NCBI GenBank assembly: GCA_022843905.1
Contig: JALHMT010000005.1
Coordinates: 124,001 to 188,000, forward strand
DNA length: 64,000 nt
Direction of reading: 5' to 3'
Origin: Rubrivivax sp.
GTDB taxonomy: Bacteria > Pseudomonadota > Gammaproteobacteria > Burkholderiales > Burkholderiaceae_C
The position numbers and the translations under genes are program-made. The notes under the pieces were generated by a model. It was not told the origin of the DNA. It searched no databases and worked only from the letters and a program-made list of their open reading frames with translations. Of this stretch, positions 1 to 8,588 are shown in pieces. How positions within the stretch are numbered: the first letter of the stretch is position 1; the number at the start of each line of letters is the position of its first letter.

Positions 1-275
1 GTCTCGACTTCGATCAGCAGGCCCATGGCCGCGCTGCTGACCAGCGGTGCCACGAGCAGCGGCACGAGGGTCGCCACCAGCAGGTCGGTCATCATGTGCG
101 CCGTGTTGTCCAGCGCCAGCGCGAGCAGCGAGGTGACCGCCAGCGACACCACGACCGACGCCGCGGTGATGAACAGCACGGCGCGCGTGCGGCCCATGCG
201 CAGCAGCACGCCACGCCAGCCGGCCTGGCGGTCGTCCGACAGAAGTTCGTGGCCGGGGGCGGTTTCGTGCCTCAT
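1..275 (-). CDS. N-terminal fragment of a membrane signalling protein (5' end only)
   Basis: The first 91 codons of a minus-strand gene are present and the rest lies beyond the window edge. The start is the ATG at 273-275. The visible protein has a short polar N-terminus of about 30 residues and then two hydrophobic segments (about residues 31-54 and 64-90) separated by a short loop. Two closely spaced helices directly after a short cytoplasmic tail are common in Burkholderiales PAS/GGDEF proteins and histidine kinases, but no catalytic domain is in view, so the function is open. It is transcribed divergently from the chemoreceptor gene that starts at 561. Confidence 0.6.
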   Translation of the reverse strand, partial: MRHETAPGHELLSDDRQAGWRGVLLRMGRTRAVLFITAASVVVSLAVTSLLALALDNTAHMMTDLLVATLVPLLVAPLVSSAAMGLLIEVE

Positions 276-415
276 CGATGGCGTGGATATCGGCTGCCGC
301 GTCGAGCGCAGGAGGCGATTCGGCGTCCGGAGCGCGCAGTCTGACACGTGCGACGGTCAGCGGGGCATGCGGCCCCACAGCTGCGCTTGCAAGGTGGCGG
401 AGACCCTGTTGTGGC

Positions 416-443
416 TCAAGTATCGACCACTACTTGCCGAAGA
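416..443 (+). promoter_or_regulatory. Possible sigma-28 (FliA) promoter of the chemoreceptor
   Basis: TCAAG at 416-420 and GCCGAAGA at 436-443 resemble the flagellar sigma factor elements (TAAA about 15 bases before GCCGATAA). The spacing is one base longer than the consensus and the -10 has two mismatches. It lies about 118 bases upstream of a methyl-accepting chemotaxis gene, a typical FliA target. No other clear promoter was seen in the 285-base gap 276-560. Confidence 0.3.
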
Positions 444-560
444 CGCTAGAAATTCGCGGCAGCGCACCGCTGCCGACGGATCGGCCCGGCCCTGCGGTTT
501 GCGCAAGGTCAGGTCAAGGCCTGTAGCCGTTGCACAACGTCATCTTTCGGAGAGTTGCCC

Positions 561-2108
561 ATGTCCCTGCTGAGCTCCTTCAGCCTGTCGCACCGCCTCT
601 ATGGCGTCGTGGCCCTGCTGGCCATGGCGTTCGCTGCGGCCGCCTTCGTGTCGTCGCGCAACCTGGACGCCGCAGCCGCCAAGGCCGAGGCGACGAACGA
701 GAGCCGGGTCCCGCAACTGATGCAGATGGCCAGCCTGGAACTGAACGTGACACGGGTGTCGCTGCAGGTGCGACACGCCATGCTGTCGCGCAACCCCGAG
801 GAACTGGCGGCCACGCTGGCTGACATCGGCGCCAAGCGCAAGCTCATCGAAGCGAACCTGGCGGACTACGAAAAGGGCTTGTTCACCCAGGCCGGACGCG
901 ACCGCTTCGCGTCGCTGCCGCCCGTGGTGGCCAACTTCTGGCGCGTGGGTGAAGAGAACTTGAAGCTCGTTCAGGCCGGCCAGCGTGAGCAAGCCTTCGC
1001 CTACCTGGTCGAGAACACCATTCCCGCCCGCAACCAGCTGCTGGAACAGCTGGCACTGACGGTGAAGTACCAGACCGACGGCCTCGACAAGGACCTGAAG
1101 GCCGTCCAGGCCGAGTCGATCCAGACGAAGGTCCTGCTGCAGGTCCTGATGCTCTCTGCAGTCGTGCTGCTGGCGCTGGTCAGCTGGCACATCGCGGGCT
1201 TGCTGCAGCGCCGCCTCAAGCAGGCCCGACAGGTGGCCGACCGGGTGCGTGACGGTGATCTGGCCACGCGCTACATCGACACGTCGCGCGACGAGATCAG
1301 CCCGCTGCTGGCGTCCCTGGCCGGCATGCAGCAGAGCCTGGCGCAGGTGGTCGGCAGCGTTCGCGGCAATGCCGAAAGCGTCGCCACGGCCAGTGCGCAG
1401 ATCGCCCAGGGCAACCAGGATCTTTCGGGTCGCACGGAGCAGCAGGCCGGTGCCTTGCAGGAAACCGTCGCCACGATGGAGGAACTGGGCACCACGGTGC
1501 GCAACAACGCCGAAAACGCCCGTCAGGCCAACCAGCTGGCACAGAGCGCGTCGACGGTGGCGGCCCAGGGTGGCGAGGTGGTCGGCCAGGTGGTCAGCAC
1601 CATGCAGGGCATCAACGACAGCAGCCGCAAGATCGGCGACATCATCAGCGTCATCGACGGCATCGCGTTCCAGACCAACATCCTGGCCTTGAATGCCGCC
1701 GTGGAAGCGGCACGCGCCGGAGAACAGGGGCGTGGCTTCGCCGTCGTGGCTTCGGAAGTGCGCAACCTGGCGCAGCGCAGCGCCGAGGCCGCCAAGGAGA
1801 TCAAGACCCTGATCGGCCGCAGCGTCGAGCAGGTCGAGCAAGGCGCCGTGCTGGTGGATCGTGCTGGCAGGACCATGGGCGAGATCGTGGGCAGCGTGCA
1901 GCGCGTGAGCGACATCGTGGCCGAGATCACCACCGCCAGCGTCGAGCAGAGCACCGGCGTGTCCCAGGTCGGCGAGGCGATGACGCTGATGGATCAGGCC
2001 ACGCAGCAGAACGCCGCACTGGTGGAGGAAAGCGCTGCCGCCGCCGAGAGTCTGAAGGGACAGGCGCGTCAGCTGGTGCAGGCCGTGGCGGTGTTCAAGC
2101 TGGGGTAG
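561..2108 (+). CDS. Methyl-accepting chemotaxis protein
   Basis: This is a transmembrane chemoreceptor of 515 residues that passes ligand occupancy to the CheA/CheW array. Domains in order: TM1 (about 10-32), a periplasmic four-helix-bundle sensor (about 33-188), TM2 (about 190-212), HAMP (about 212-265) and a long coiled-coil signalling domain. The hairpin tip reads [20 protein letters not shown], the near-invariant CheA/CheW contact region, followed by [20 protein letters not shown]. The ATG at 561 was chosen because GGAGAG sits six bases upstream; an in-frame TTG at 555 is less likely. The C-terminus ends VFKLG and lacks a CheR/CheB-binding pentapeptide, so it probably depends on other receptors for efficient methylation. 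The ligand cannot be read from the sequence. Confidence 0.95.
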   Translation: MSLLSSFSLSHRLYGVVALLAMAFAAAAFVSSRNLDAAAAKAEATNESRVPQLMQMASLELNVTRVSLQVRHAMLSRNPEELAATLADIGAKRKLIEANLADYEKGLFTQAGRDRFASLPPVVANFWRVGEENLKLVQAGQREQAFAYLVENTIPARNQLLEQLALTVKYQTDGLDKDLKAVQAESIQTKVLLQVLMLSAVVLLALVSWHIAGLLQRRLKQARQVADRVRDGDLATRYIDTSRDEISPLLASLAGMQQSLAQVVGSVRGNAESVATASAQIAQGNQDLSGRTEQQAGALQETVATMEELGTTVRNNAENARQANQLAQSASTVAAQGGEVVGQVVSTMQGINDSSRKIGDIISVIDGIAFQTNILALNAAVEAARAGEQGRGFAVVASEVRNLAQRSAEAAKEIKTLIGRSVEQVEQGAVLVDRAGRTMGEIVGSVQRVSDIVAEITTASVEQSTGVSQVGEAMTLMDQATQQNAALVEESAAAAESLKGQARQLVQAVAVFKLG

Positions 2109-2127
2109 CCCGCCAGCCGGCAGCGTC

Positions 2128-3669
2128 TCAGCGCTCGTGCCGGTAGTGCATCGTGATGCGGGCGATGTCGCGCCTGAAGCCGCCGCTGGCCAGCGTGCGT
2201 GACGTCGAGTGGTCGTACGCCGCCTCGAAGGCCAGACGCGGGCTGGCCTCCCAGGCGAGGCCCACGCTGCCGCTGCGGATCGGTCGAACATCGCCGGGTC
2301 GCACATCCTCCCGCCCGGCGGCCCAGCGCAGCTGCCAGCGCAGGCCGGCAGGCAGCCAGCCCGAGGCCTGCAGCGTCAACTCGTCGGACCGGTAGTCCTG
2401 CGGGTTGAAGTAGCCACCCTGTCCGGGCCGGCTGAAGCCGTAACGGTTGTGCCGGTAGCCGAGGTGGACGCGCGGCTCGTGCCAGACACGCCGCTCGGCT
2501 TCGAACTGCCAGCCGTCGCTGCGATTGCCGTCGGACACCTCGGAGCGATGGGCCCGCACCGTCCAGCGCGTCAGGTCGTCCGGCAGCAGGTCGGCCGACA
2601 GCTTGGTCTGCGTGGCGGTGAGCCCCTGGCGCAGCGTCTCCTCGCTGTCGAAGGTCCAGCGCGAGGAGCCGAGGTCCAGGCGCAGCAGGTCGCCAGGCCA
2701 CCAGGTGACGTAGGTGTCGTGCACCAGGCGGCTGTGGTCGCCGGTGTCGCCGCGCGTGTCGATCAGGTCGAGCCCGAGGCGGCCGTTCCATTCCAGCGAA
2801 TCGGTCAGGCGCCAGCGGGCCTCGACGCCGGGGCGCAAGACCTCGATCGAGCTCACCGGCCCGGCGGGCGGCACGAAACGGGTCGCCCCCAAACGCAGGC
2901 CGACGTGGCCCTGGCCCTCGGCCAGCGGGCGCCGGGTGGCCAGGGACAGGTCCTGGATGCGAAGACGATCCGACTGGTCGAAGTCCCGCCAGTCGAGCGT
3001 GGCCTGCGGGCGCTGGTCGAGATCGAGCTTCAGCAGCAGCGCGGCAGCGCGGGAGTCGCCGGCGTCGGCCGCCACCTGCTCGCGCAACACGGCGCGGGCG
3101 CGGTCGGCACGGCCCATCCAGGCCAGCGACTCGGCCAGGATGATCGTCGCCTCGCGGTCGCGCGGGCGATCCTGCAGGAACTGCTGCATGTCGGCCGCTG
3201 CTTCGCGATGACGGCCGCGCCAGCTCTGCACGCGGCCGATGCCGCGGCGGGCGTCTTCGTCGCCGGGCCGATCTTGCAGCACGGCCTGGTACTGCGCCAG
3301 GGCCTGCGAGTGCCGGCCGTCCCAGGACAGTGCGCGGGCCAGCCCCAGCCGGGCACGCGGCCGGGCGGCCGGCTCCAGCGTGGCCAGAGCCTCGCGGTAC
3401 AGCGCCATGGCCTCGTCCAGCCGACCGGCCCAGGTGTGCTGGTCGGCCCACTCCAGCAGCCACTCCCGCCGGCGCTGCGGCGCGGCGCTCACGGCGCGGC
3501 CGAATGCCGCGATGGCGTCGGCGTGGCGGTCGGCGCGCGCGGCCTGGCGCGCCTGCTGCACGGCTTCGTCGGCTGCAACGGTGGTGGCGCCGGCGTCTGG
3601 GACCGGGGCCGTCACGAGCAGCGCGCCGAGCCACAGCGCGCAGAGGCGTCCAGCAAGGTTGCGGTTCAT
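2128..3669 (-). CDS. TPR plus outer-membrane beta-barrel protein, likely polysaccharide export
   Basis: The protein has 513 residues and a cleavable signal peptide (about 1-28). Tetratricopeptide-type helices follow (about 30-215), with periodic WAGRLDEAMALYREAL and WRGRHREAAADMQQFL units. The C-terminal half (about 230-513) is rich in alternating Trp, Tyr, Arg and Asp and reads as antiparallel beta strands of an outer-membrane barrel, ending in MHYRHER. The TPR-then-barrel plan is that of PgaA and BcsC, which guide a nascent polysaccharide through the periplasm and outer membrane, though this protein is shorter. Its ATG overlaps the stop of the upstream glycosyltransferase by four bases, so the two are translationally coupled. 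The export role is inferred from architecture and neighbour. Confidence 0.72.
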   Translation of the reverse strand: MNRNLAGRLCALWLGALLVTAPVPDAGATTVAADEAVQQARQAARADRHADAIAAFGRAVSAAPQRRREWLLEWADQHTWAGRLDEAMALYREALATLEPAARPRARLGLARALSWDGRHSQALAQYQAVLQDRPGDEDARRGIGRVQSWRGRHREAAADMQQFLQDRPRDREATIILAESLAWMGRADRARAVLREQVAADAGDSRAAALLLKLDLDQRPQATLDWRDFDQSDRLRIQDLSLATRRPLAEGQGHVGLRLGATRFVPPAGPVSSIEVLRPGVEARWRLTDSLEWNGRLGLDLIDTRGDTGDHSRLVHDTYVTWWPGDLLRLDLGSSRWTFDSEETLRQGLTATQTKLSADLLPDDLTRWTVRAHRSEVSDGNRSDGWQFEAERRVWHEPRVHLGYRHNRYGFSRPGQGGYFNPQDYRSDELTLQASGWLPAGLRWQLRWAAGREDVRPGDVRPIRSGSVGLAWEASPRLAFEAAYDHSTSRTLASGGFRRDIARITMHYRHER

Positions 3670-5474
3670 CGCTGCAGCCCGGGTGAAGCGACCCGGCGCC
3701 TGTGCAGGAAGTCGCCGACCGCAGGCGCCAGGCGCAGGCCGATGACGCAGGTCAGCACCCAGGCCGCGCCCACCACGGCCAGGCCCATGCCCTGGCTGAT
3801 GAAGAAGATCACCCAGCCGCCTTGCGCCGCGCACAGCGCGGCCTCGGTCGTCAGATAGGCCGTTCGGGTCGACTTCGAGCGCGAAGCGGTCGGTGCCGAG
3901 GCGGCCGGCGGGCCGCTGCCGTCGGGGCCCGGGGCGGTGCCCGTCGTGCCGTCGGCGGCCGTGACACTCGCCGTCTTGGGCGTGCGCTCGAACTCGGCGT
4001 GCAGCGGGCCGAACAGGCCCTCGACAAAGGCGCAGAAGTGGTGCGGCACCATGCCGGTGTTGATGACCAGGTAGGGAAACAGTCTGGCGCAGCGGCGCGC
4101 GAAGCTGCCGCGCGTGGAGCCTTGGCCATGGCGCGTCTCCGCCGTGGCCACCACACCGGCGAACAGGGCGAACAGCAGCGGCGGGGCCAGGTAGGCCAGC
4201 AGGGCGGCCCCGGTGCCGAAGGAGCCCAGCCACAGCCCGTTGGCCATCAGGAAGGGCAGCAGCGCGATCCAGGCCGTCCACAAGGGCCACTGCCAGGAAA
4301 TGCACGCGAGGTAGACCAGGAAGGCCTTGCGCGCCCAGTGGGTGCGGTAGCGGAAGACCAGGCTGGCCAGGTGCAGGCGCTGCAACTGCGCCCAGCCCTG
4401 GGTCCAGCGCTTCTGCTGCAGGCGGTAGGCGACCAGCGTCTGCGGCAATTCGGCCGGCACCGCCAGTTGCCGGATGAAGCGGCTGCGGTAGCCGTGCAGC
4501 AGGGCGCGCACGCTGAGCTCGCAGTCCTCGACCAGGCTGGCCGAGCGCCAGCCGCCCACCGCCTCGATGGCCGAGGCGCGCCACACGCCTGCAGTGCCGG
4601 TGAAGTTGACCCAGTCGATGTTGGCCGAACGCCAGGACTGCTGCAGCGAGTGGTGGTCGTCGACCCAGAGAGCCTGCGACTCGGTCAACGGCGACTCGTC
4701 GTCGTTCAGGTGGCCCCACTGGGCCTGCACCAACGCGAGGCGGGCGATGGGCGACCCGTCGGGGTTGTAGAAGTGCGGCAGCGCGCGCTCCAGATAGTCC
4801 GGCGGCGGCACGAAGTCGGCGTCGAAGATGGCGATGAACTCGGCATCGGTCTCCTGGCGACCATGCTCGAGTGCGCCGGCCTTGTAGCCGGTGCGGACGG
4901 GTCGGTGGATCCAGGTGCAGGCGATGCCGGTGCGTTCGCGCACGCGGGCACAGACGCTGAGCACCATCCTGCGGGTCTCTTCGTCGGTCGAGTCGTCCAG
5001 CACCTGGATGACGAGCAGATCCCTGGGCCAGCGCACGGCGGCTGCGGCGCCGATGATGCGGCTGGCGACGGCCTGTTCGTTGAACATGGGCAACTGGATG
5101 CAGACCTTGGGCAGTCGGGCCGGCAAGCTGCCGGGCCGGTGCGGCGCGCGACCGCGCCAGTAGAAGCCGATGCGTTCGACGAGGCCGAAGGCCAGCATCA
5201 GCAGGATCAGCAGGTAGGGCAGATGAAGCAGGGCCGCCAGGGCCCAGGAGCCCGGCGAGTCCAGGCCCTGGCCTGTCGTTCCGGTCGCCATCTGGTGGAC
5301 GAACAAGGCGGCATAGGCGGCGGCCGCGGCGCCGGCCGGCAGCCACCACCGCACACGCGACCGCCGCGGCGTCTTCGGGTCGTGCAACCCGCCACGCGGC
5401 AGAACCGGCAGCTGCGGTCGAGGCGGCAGGGCACGCGACGCCGCCGCGCCATCGGCTTCGCTCCACTCAGCCAT
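3666..5474 (-). CDS. Family 2 processive glycosyltransferase, CslA/CslC-like
   Basis: This is a membrane polysaccharide synthase of 602 residues from the ATG at 5474. Two N-terminal helices (about 43-62 and 80-100) precede a GT-A catalytic domain with the full processive signature: DDSTD (160-164), DADF (218-221), the acceptor-side acid in VEDCEL (about 315-320) and QQKRW (353-357, the Q..RW motif). At least four hydrophobic segments follow, then a Pro/Gly/Ser-rich linker and two more helices. Stretches such as QLPMFNE, GYKAGALEHG, FIAIFDADFVPPPDYL and FNGTAGVWR-like FTGTAGVWR closely recall plant CslA/CslC mannan and glucan synthases. No PilZ domain is seen, so direct c-di-GMP control of the BcsA type is not supported. 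A TTG at 5633 would extend the N-terminus by 53 low-complexity residues; I consider that less likely. The polymer made is unknown. Confidence 0.85.
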   Translation of the reverse strand: MAEWSEADGAAASRALPPRPQLPVLPRGGLHDPKTPRRSRVRWWLPAGAAAAAYAALFVHQMATGTTGQGLDSPGSWALAALLHLPYLLILLMLAFGLVERIGFYWRGRAPHRPGSLPARLPKVCIQLPMFNEQAVASRIIGAAAAVRWPRDLLVIQVLDDSTDEETRRMVLSVCARVRERTGIACTWIHRPVRTGYKAGALEHGRQETDAEFIAIFDADFVPPPDYLERALPHFYNPDGSPIARLALVQAQWGHLNDDESPLTESQALWVDDHHSLQQSWRSANIDWVNFTGTAGVWRASAIEAVGGWRSASLVEDCELSVRALLHGYRSRFIRQLAVPAELPQTLVAYRLQQKRWTQGWAQLQRLHLASLVFRYRTHWARKAFLVYLACISWQWPLWTAWIALLPFLMANGLWLGSFGTGAALLAYLAPPLLFALFAGVVATAETRHGQGSTRGSFARRCARLFPYLVINTGMVPHHFCAFVEGLFGPLHAEFERTPKTASVTAADGTTGTAPGPDGSGPPAASAPTASRSKSTRTAYLTTEAALCAAQGGWVIFFISQGMGLAVVGAAWVLTCVIGLRLAPAVGDFLHRRRVASPGLQR

Positions 5475-5662
5475 GGTGGAGCGGGCCGGCAGCGGGGGTT
5501 CGAGCGGCAGCCGGGCCGGCGGAGAGGCCGCAGTGCAGGCCGCAGGGGAGGTCGGCGGAGTGGTCGGCCGGGGGGGGTCTGGCTGTGCTGCGCATGGCGT
5601 GGTCCTGGATGCGATGCGGCACAGAGGCCGCAACGATCCAGGAAATACGTGCGCTTCACGGC

Positions 5663-5683
5663 GCGCTCCGCTCGATGGAGCGC
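5663..5683 (-). terminator. Hairpin after the sulfide operon
   Basis: GCGCTCC at 5663-5669 and GGAGCGC at 5677-5683 form a 7-bp stem with a 7-base loop, just past the stop of the last gene of the minus-strand sulfide operon. No T run follows, so if it ends transcription it does so weakly or with Rho. The rest of the gap 5475-5697 holds no gene that I can support. Confidence 0.3.
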
Positions 5684-5697
5684 CCTGCGGCCTTCGA

Positions 5698-6042
5698 TCA
5701 GCGGCGGGTCGTCGCCTGGCGCATCGAGAACAGCGGCCAGGCGAAGGCCACGGCCGCCGCGCCGAAGGCCGCCGCGACGGCCAGCAGGTTGGCCCAGTCC
5801 ACCCAGTAGCCCAGTTCGGACAGCGTCGAGCGCGTCCATCCCGGCACCAGCGTGAAGGCGGCGACCGTCGTCAGCACGCCGAGGCCCAGGGCCAGCGGCA
5901 GGCCCGCCCGCCAGCGGGTGCCCGGGCGCCGCCAGGCGGTCAGCATCAGGATCATCCACAGCGCCGCCGCGGCCAGCAGCAGGGGCCACAGGCCCAGCGC
6001 GATCTCCCACACGATGTTCATCACCAGCCAGATCTCGTACAT
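5698..6042 (-). CDS. Small membrane protein of unknown function, last gene of the sulfide operon
   Basis: The product has 114 residues and three strongly hydrophobic segments (about 5-34, 45-68 and 80-105), with a short Arg-rich loop after the first (WRRPGTRWR). It has no Cys or His cluster. The start is the ATG at 6042, with AGGAGA spaced about eight bases upstream. It begins 27 bases after the sulfide:quinone oxidoreductase stop and is almost certainly cotranscribed with it. I do not recognise a family. A membrane anchor or quinone-access subunit for the oxidoreductase is a guess based only on position. Confidence 0.72.
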   Translation of the reverse strand: MYEIWLVMNIVWEIALGLWPLLLAAAALWMILMLTAWRRPGTRWRAGLPLALGLGVLTTVAAFTLVPGWTRSTLSELGYWVDWANLLAVAAAFGAAAVAFAWPLFSMRQATTRR

Positions 6043-6068
6043 GGTTCTTCTCCTTGGTTCGTCGTGTG

Positions 6069-7403
6069 TCAGACCCGGCCCTTGAGCACCGCCATGTAGG
6101 CAGGCTTGAGCATGCGGTACTTCATCAGCCAGGCGAAGTAGCTGTCCTGCAGCGGCTCGATCATCGGCAGCGACGGCGTGAGCCGGCCTTCGTAGTCGAA
6201 CTCGATGAGCATGGCCGAGCCTTCGCGCGTGATCAGGGGGCAGGAGGTGTAGCCGTCGAAAGTCTGGTCGGGCTTGCGACCGGCCATCACCTCCACCAGG
6301 TTGTGTGCCACCAGTGGCGCACTCTTCTTCACCGTGGCGGCGGTCTTGCCGCGCGGCGTGCCGTTGATGTCGCCGATGCCGAACACGTTGGGGTAGCGCC
6401 GGTGCTGCAGCGTGCTCTTGTCGACCTCCAGCCAGCCGCCGGCGGCGAACGGGCCCTGCTTCCAGGCCAGGTCGCTGTTCTTCACGGCGTCGGGCGCGCG
6501 CATCGGCGGCACGACGTGGATGAAGTCGTAGGGCATTTCCTGCTTCTCGCCTTCGGGCGTGACGAAGGTGGCGCGGCGCGCGCCGATGTCGATCGACGCG
6601 AGCTTGCGCGAGTACTCGACGTCGATGCCCAGCGTCTTCCAGCGTTCGAGCACGTTGTCGTTGACGACCTTGACGCCGAAGACGTTGCCCAGCGCCGACT
6701 CGAAGCTGATCTTCGAGGCGCCCAGGGTGCCGGCCTTGTGCAGGCGGTCGCGCAGCAGGAAGCTCATCTTCAGCGGCGCGCCCGCACACTTGAGCGGCGT
6801 CGCCGGCAAGGTCATCACCGCATGGCCGCCGCGCGCCGTGAAGGCCTGCATGGCTGCCCAGGTGGCCTGTGCCGCCTGCGGGCTGGGGTAGACGCTGGCC
6901 AGCCCTTCGCGGCCGATGGCGGCCACGTCCATGCCCTCGATCAGGCCGAAGTCCATGTGCACGCCGATGGCCACGACCAGGAAGTCGTAGGGGATGCGCT
7001 GCCCTCCCGCGGTGATGACGGTGTTGGCGGCCGGGTCGAAGCCCGCCACCATGTCCTTCACCCACTCCACCCCGGCAGGCTGGTAGTCGGCGTTGCGATC
7101 CCGCACCTTGTCCACCGGCCAGACGCCGGTGGCCACCAGGGTGTAGCCAGGCTGGTAGTTGTGCTCTTCCTTGCGGTCGACGATGGTGATCTTCGCGCCG
7201 TCGAGCAGGCCGGCGAGTCGGTTGGCCACCGCGATGCCGCCGAGGCCGCTGCCGGCGATGACGATGCGAGCCTGGGTCTTGAGCGCGGCGCGTGCCGGCA
7301 GCGGCGCCGCGGCGGCACCGGCCAGGGCCGGCGAGACGGCCAGGGCCTGCAGCCAGCGCCGGCGGGCGGGGTCCATGCGCGGGGTCGAGGGCTTGTCGTT
7401 CAT
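6069..7403 (-). CDS. sqr: Sulfide:quinone oxidoreductase-type flavoprotein with Tat-like signal
   Basis: This FAD enzyme of 444 residues is predicted to oxidise sulfide to sulfane sulfur and pass electrons to quinone or a cytochrome. After a twin-arginine-like leader (ARRRWLQAL near 13-21, then an Ala-rich segment) comes the FAD fold: GSGLGGIAVANRL (about 51-63), DRKEEHNYQPGY (about 76-87) and the second FAD motif FGIGDINGTPRGKTAA (341-356). Only two cysteines exist, C206 (LKCAGAP) and C388 (YTSCPL), both where SQR and flavocytochrome c place their redox cysteines; the third cysteine of many SQRs is absent. AGGAGACA precedes the ATG at 7403. The leader suggests export, closer to flavocytochrome c sulfide dehydrogenase than to leaderless SQRs. 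Neighbours (DUF302, MBL-fold, FisR-type regulator) support a sulfide role. Confidence 0.87.
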   Translation of the reverse strand: MNDKPSTPRMDPARRRWLQALAVSPALAGAAAAPLPARAALKTQARIVIAGSGLGGIAVANRLAGLLDGAKITIVDRKEEHNYQPGYTLVATGVWPVDKVRDRNADYQPAGVEWVKDMVAGFDPAANTVITAGGQRIPYDFLVVAIGVHMDFGLIEGMDVAAIGREGLASVYPSPQAAQATWAAMQAFTARGGHAVMTLPATPLKCAGAPLKMSFLLRDRLHKAGTLGASKISFESALGNVFGVKVVNDNVLERWKTLGIDVEYSRKLASIDIGARRATFVTPEGEKQEMPYDFIHVVPPMRAPDAVKNSDLAWKQGPFAAGGWLEVDKSTLQHRRYPNVFGIGDINGTPRGKTAATVKKSAPLVAHNLVEVMAGRKPDQTFDGYTSCPLITREGSAMLIEFDYEGRLTPSLPMIEPLQDSYFAWLMKYRMLKPAYMAVLKGRV

Positions 7404-7464
7404 GTCTGTCTCCTGTTGTCGAAATCGGGCCGGGTCATCGCTGCCCTTGACGCGGCCGGAAGCA

Positions 7465-7866
7465 TCAGCCCCCGGCCAGCCGGTCGACCACGCGGCGCAA
7501 GGCGGCATGCGCCTTCTCGCAGGCGGCCTGCACCAGGGGGTTGCCCGACAGCGCGGCGATCACGCGCGGGTCCTGCAGCACGATGCGCGTGCGCCCCGGC
7601 CGGGCCTCGGCCGCCCCGCCGCCGCAGGGCAGCAGGGCGGCGATGTCGGGTTCTGCGGTCAGCAGGGCGTGCGCGATGGCCGGGCTGCACAGGCCCAGCA
7701 GCTTCTGCGGATGGCTGTCCAGCCCCAGCTTGGTCTTCAGCGTGGCCTGCACGTCGACCTCGCTGACGATGCCCATCTGCTCGGTGGCGAGCGCGGCGCG
7801 AAGGGTGTCGATGGCAGGCGCCAGGGCTTGCGGCAGTTCAATGGTGAAGGCGTAGGCTGATTTCAT
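7465..7866 (-). CDS. DUF302 domain protein
   Basis: This is a compact 133-residue protein without signal peptide or membrane segment, matching the DUF302 fold in size and pattern (MKSAYAFTIELPQ..., then TEQMGIVSEVDVQATLKTKLGLD, then LGLCSPAIAHALL and the acidic/hydrophobic LLPCGG region). DUF302 proteins are often encoded beside sulfur-oxidation and metallo-beta-lactamase genes, but their biochemical role is not established. Three cysteines (in LGLCSP, LLPCGG and QAACEK) could take part in sulfur binding; that is inference. Its start overlaps the end of the upstream MBL-fold gene by 29 bases, which implies coupled translation. Confidence 0.85.
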   Translation of the reverse strand: MKSAYAFTIELPQALAPAIDTLRAALATEQMGIVSEVDVQATLKTKLGLDSHPQKLLGLCSPAIAHALLTAEPDIAALLPCGGGAAEARPGRTRIVLQDPRVIAALSGNPLVQAACEKAHAALRRVVDRLAGG

Positions 7867-8542
7867 GGTCTTGGATCGAAGGGTTGGAAGGGCTGGATGG
7901 GGAAGCGGGGCCTGCGCCGGGCAGGGCCTGCACGCGGGCCAGGAACTCGTCGCGTGTGGCGCCTCCGAACCAGGGATGCCAGCGTCGCTGCTCCATCAGG
8001 GTCGACACGGCACGCGAGCGCGTGGCATGGCCGGTGAAGAGCAGCGTCTCGGACGGCAGCGTGAAGACCTCCTGTGTCACGCTGTCCCACAGTGCTTCGG
8101 GTTGTTCCGGGCGGGGCTGGAACGGACAGGCGTCCACGGCCAGCAGGCCACCGCAGAACAGGCGGTCGCGCCACAGGTAGCTCAGGCAAGCGGCGGTGTG
8201 GCCGGGCGTGCGCAGCACCTGCAGGTGCTCGTGGCCCAGCGCGAGAACAGCGTGTTCACCTGCGGCCGTGACACCGCAGGCTGCGGGCTGCGTCGGCGGC
8301 TGGTGCTGGATGCGCGGCGCGCCCAGCGCGTCGAGCGCAGCCGACTCGCCCGGGACCTGCGCATCGTGCTCGTGGGTCCGCAACAGCCAGCGCAGTTGCA
8401 GGCGATGCTCGTCGAGCATGGCGCGCAGCACGGGCACGTCGGCACCGCGCGGGTCGATGAGCACGGCTTCGCCGGCGTCCAGATCGGCCAGCAGGTAGCT
8501 CACGGCACCGCTGGCGTCGTCGTGCAGCAGTCGGAAGTACAT
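7838..8542 (-). CDS. ETHE1-like metallo-beta-lactamase-fold protein with degenerate metal site
   Basis: The 234-residue protein has the persulfide dioxygenase/glyoxalase II layout: YLLADLDAGEAVLIDP (16-31), THEHDAQVPGE (56-66), RTPGHTAACLSY (111-122), LFCGGLLAVDACPF (128-141) and LLFTGHATRSR (167-177). Compared with HxHxDH, H57 and H59 are kept but the Asp and last His are Ala61 and Gln62. H115 and H172 remain. The Asp usually found after FTG (an iron ligand in ETHE1) is Gly132. It is therefore a divergent family member that may bind no metal, or bind it differently. It is the second gene of the sigma-54-driven sulfide operon, so a role in handling persulfide or glutathione persulfide is plausible but not shown. 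Confidence 0.82.
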   Translation of the reverse strand: MYFRLLHDDASGAVSYLLADLDAGEAVLIDPRGADVPVLRAMLDEHRLQLRWLLRTHEHDAQVPGESAALDALGAPRIQHQPPTQPAACGVTAAGEHAVLALGHEHLQVLRTPGHTAACLSYLWRDRLFCGGLLAVDACPFQPRPEQPEALWDSVTQEVFTLPSETLLFTGHATRSRAVSTLMEQRRWHPWFGGATRDEFLARVQALPGAGPASPSSPSNPSIQDHEISLRLHH

Positions 8543-8588
8543 GGGTGCTCGTGAGGGGTTATGTGCAGTGGCTGGGGCGCGGGCCCCT

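Noticed and set aside
2128..5466. 1112-residue minus-strand frame fusing TPR protein and upstream sequence
   Set aside because: The part above 3669 is an out-of-frame shadow of the glycosyltransferase. The TPR protein has its own ATG and signal peptide at 3669.
3702..5855. 717-residue plus-strand frame over the glycosyltransferase gene
   Set aside because: The translation is Gly/Arg/Gln-rich with no recognisable motif, while the minus strand encodes a complete GT2 enzyme.
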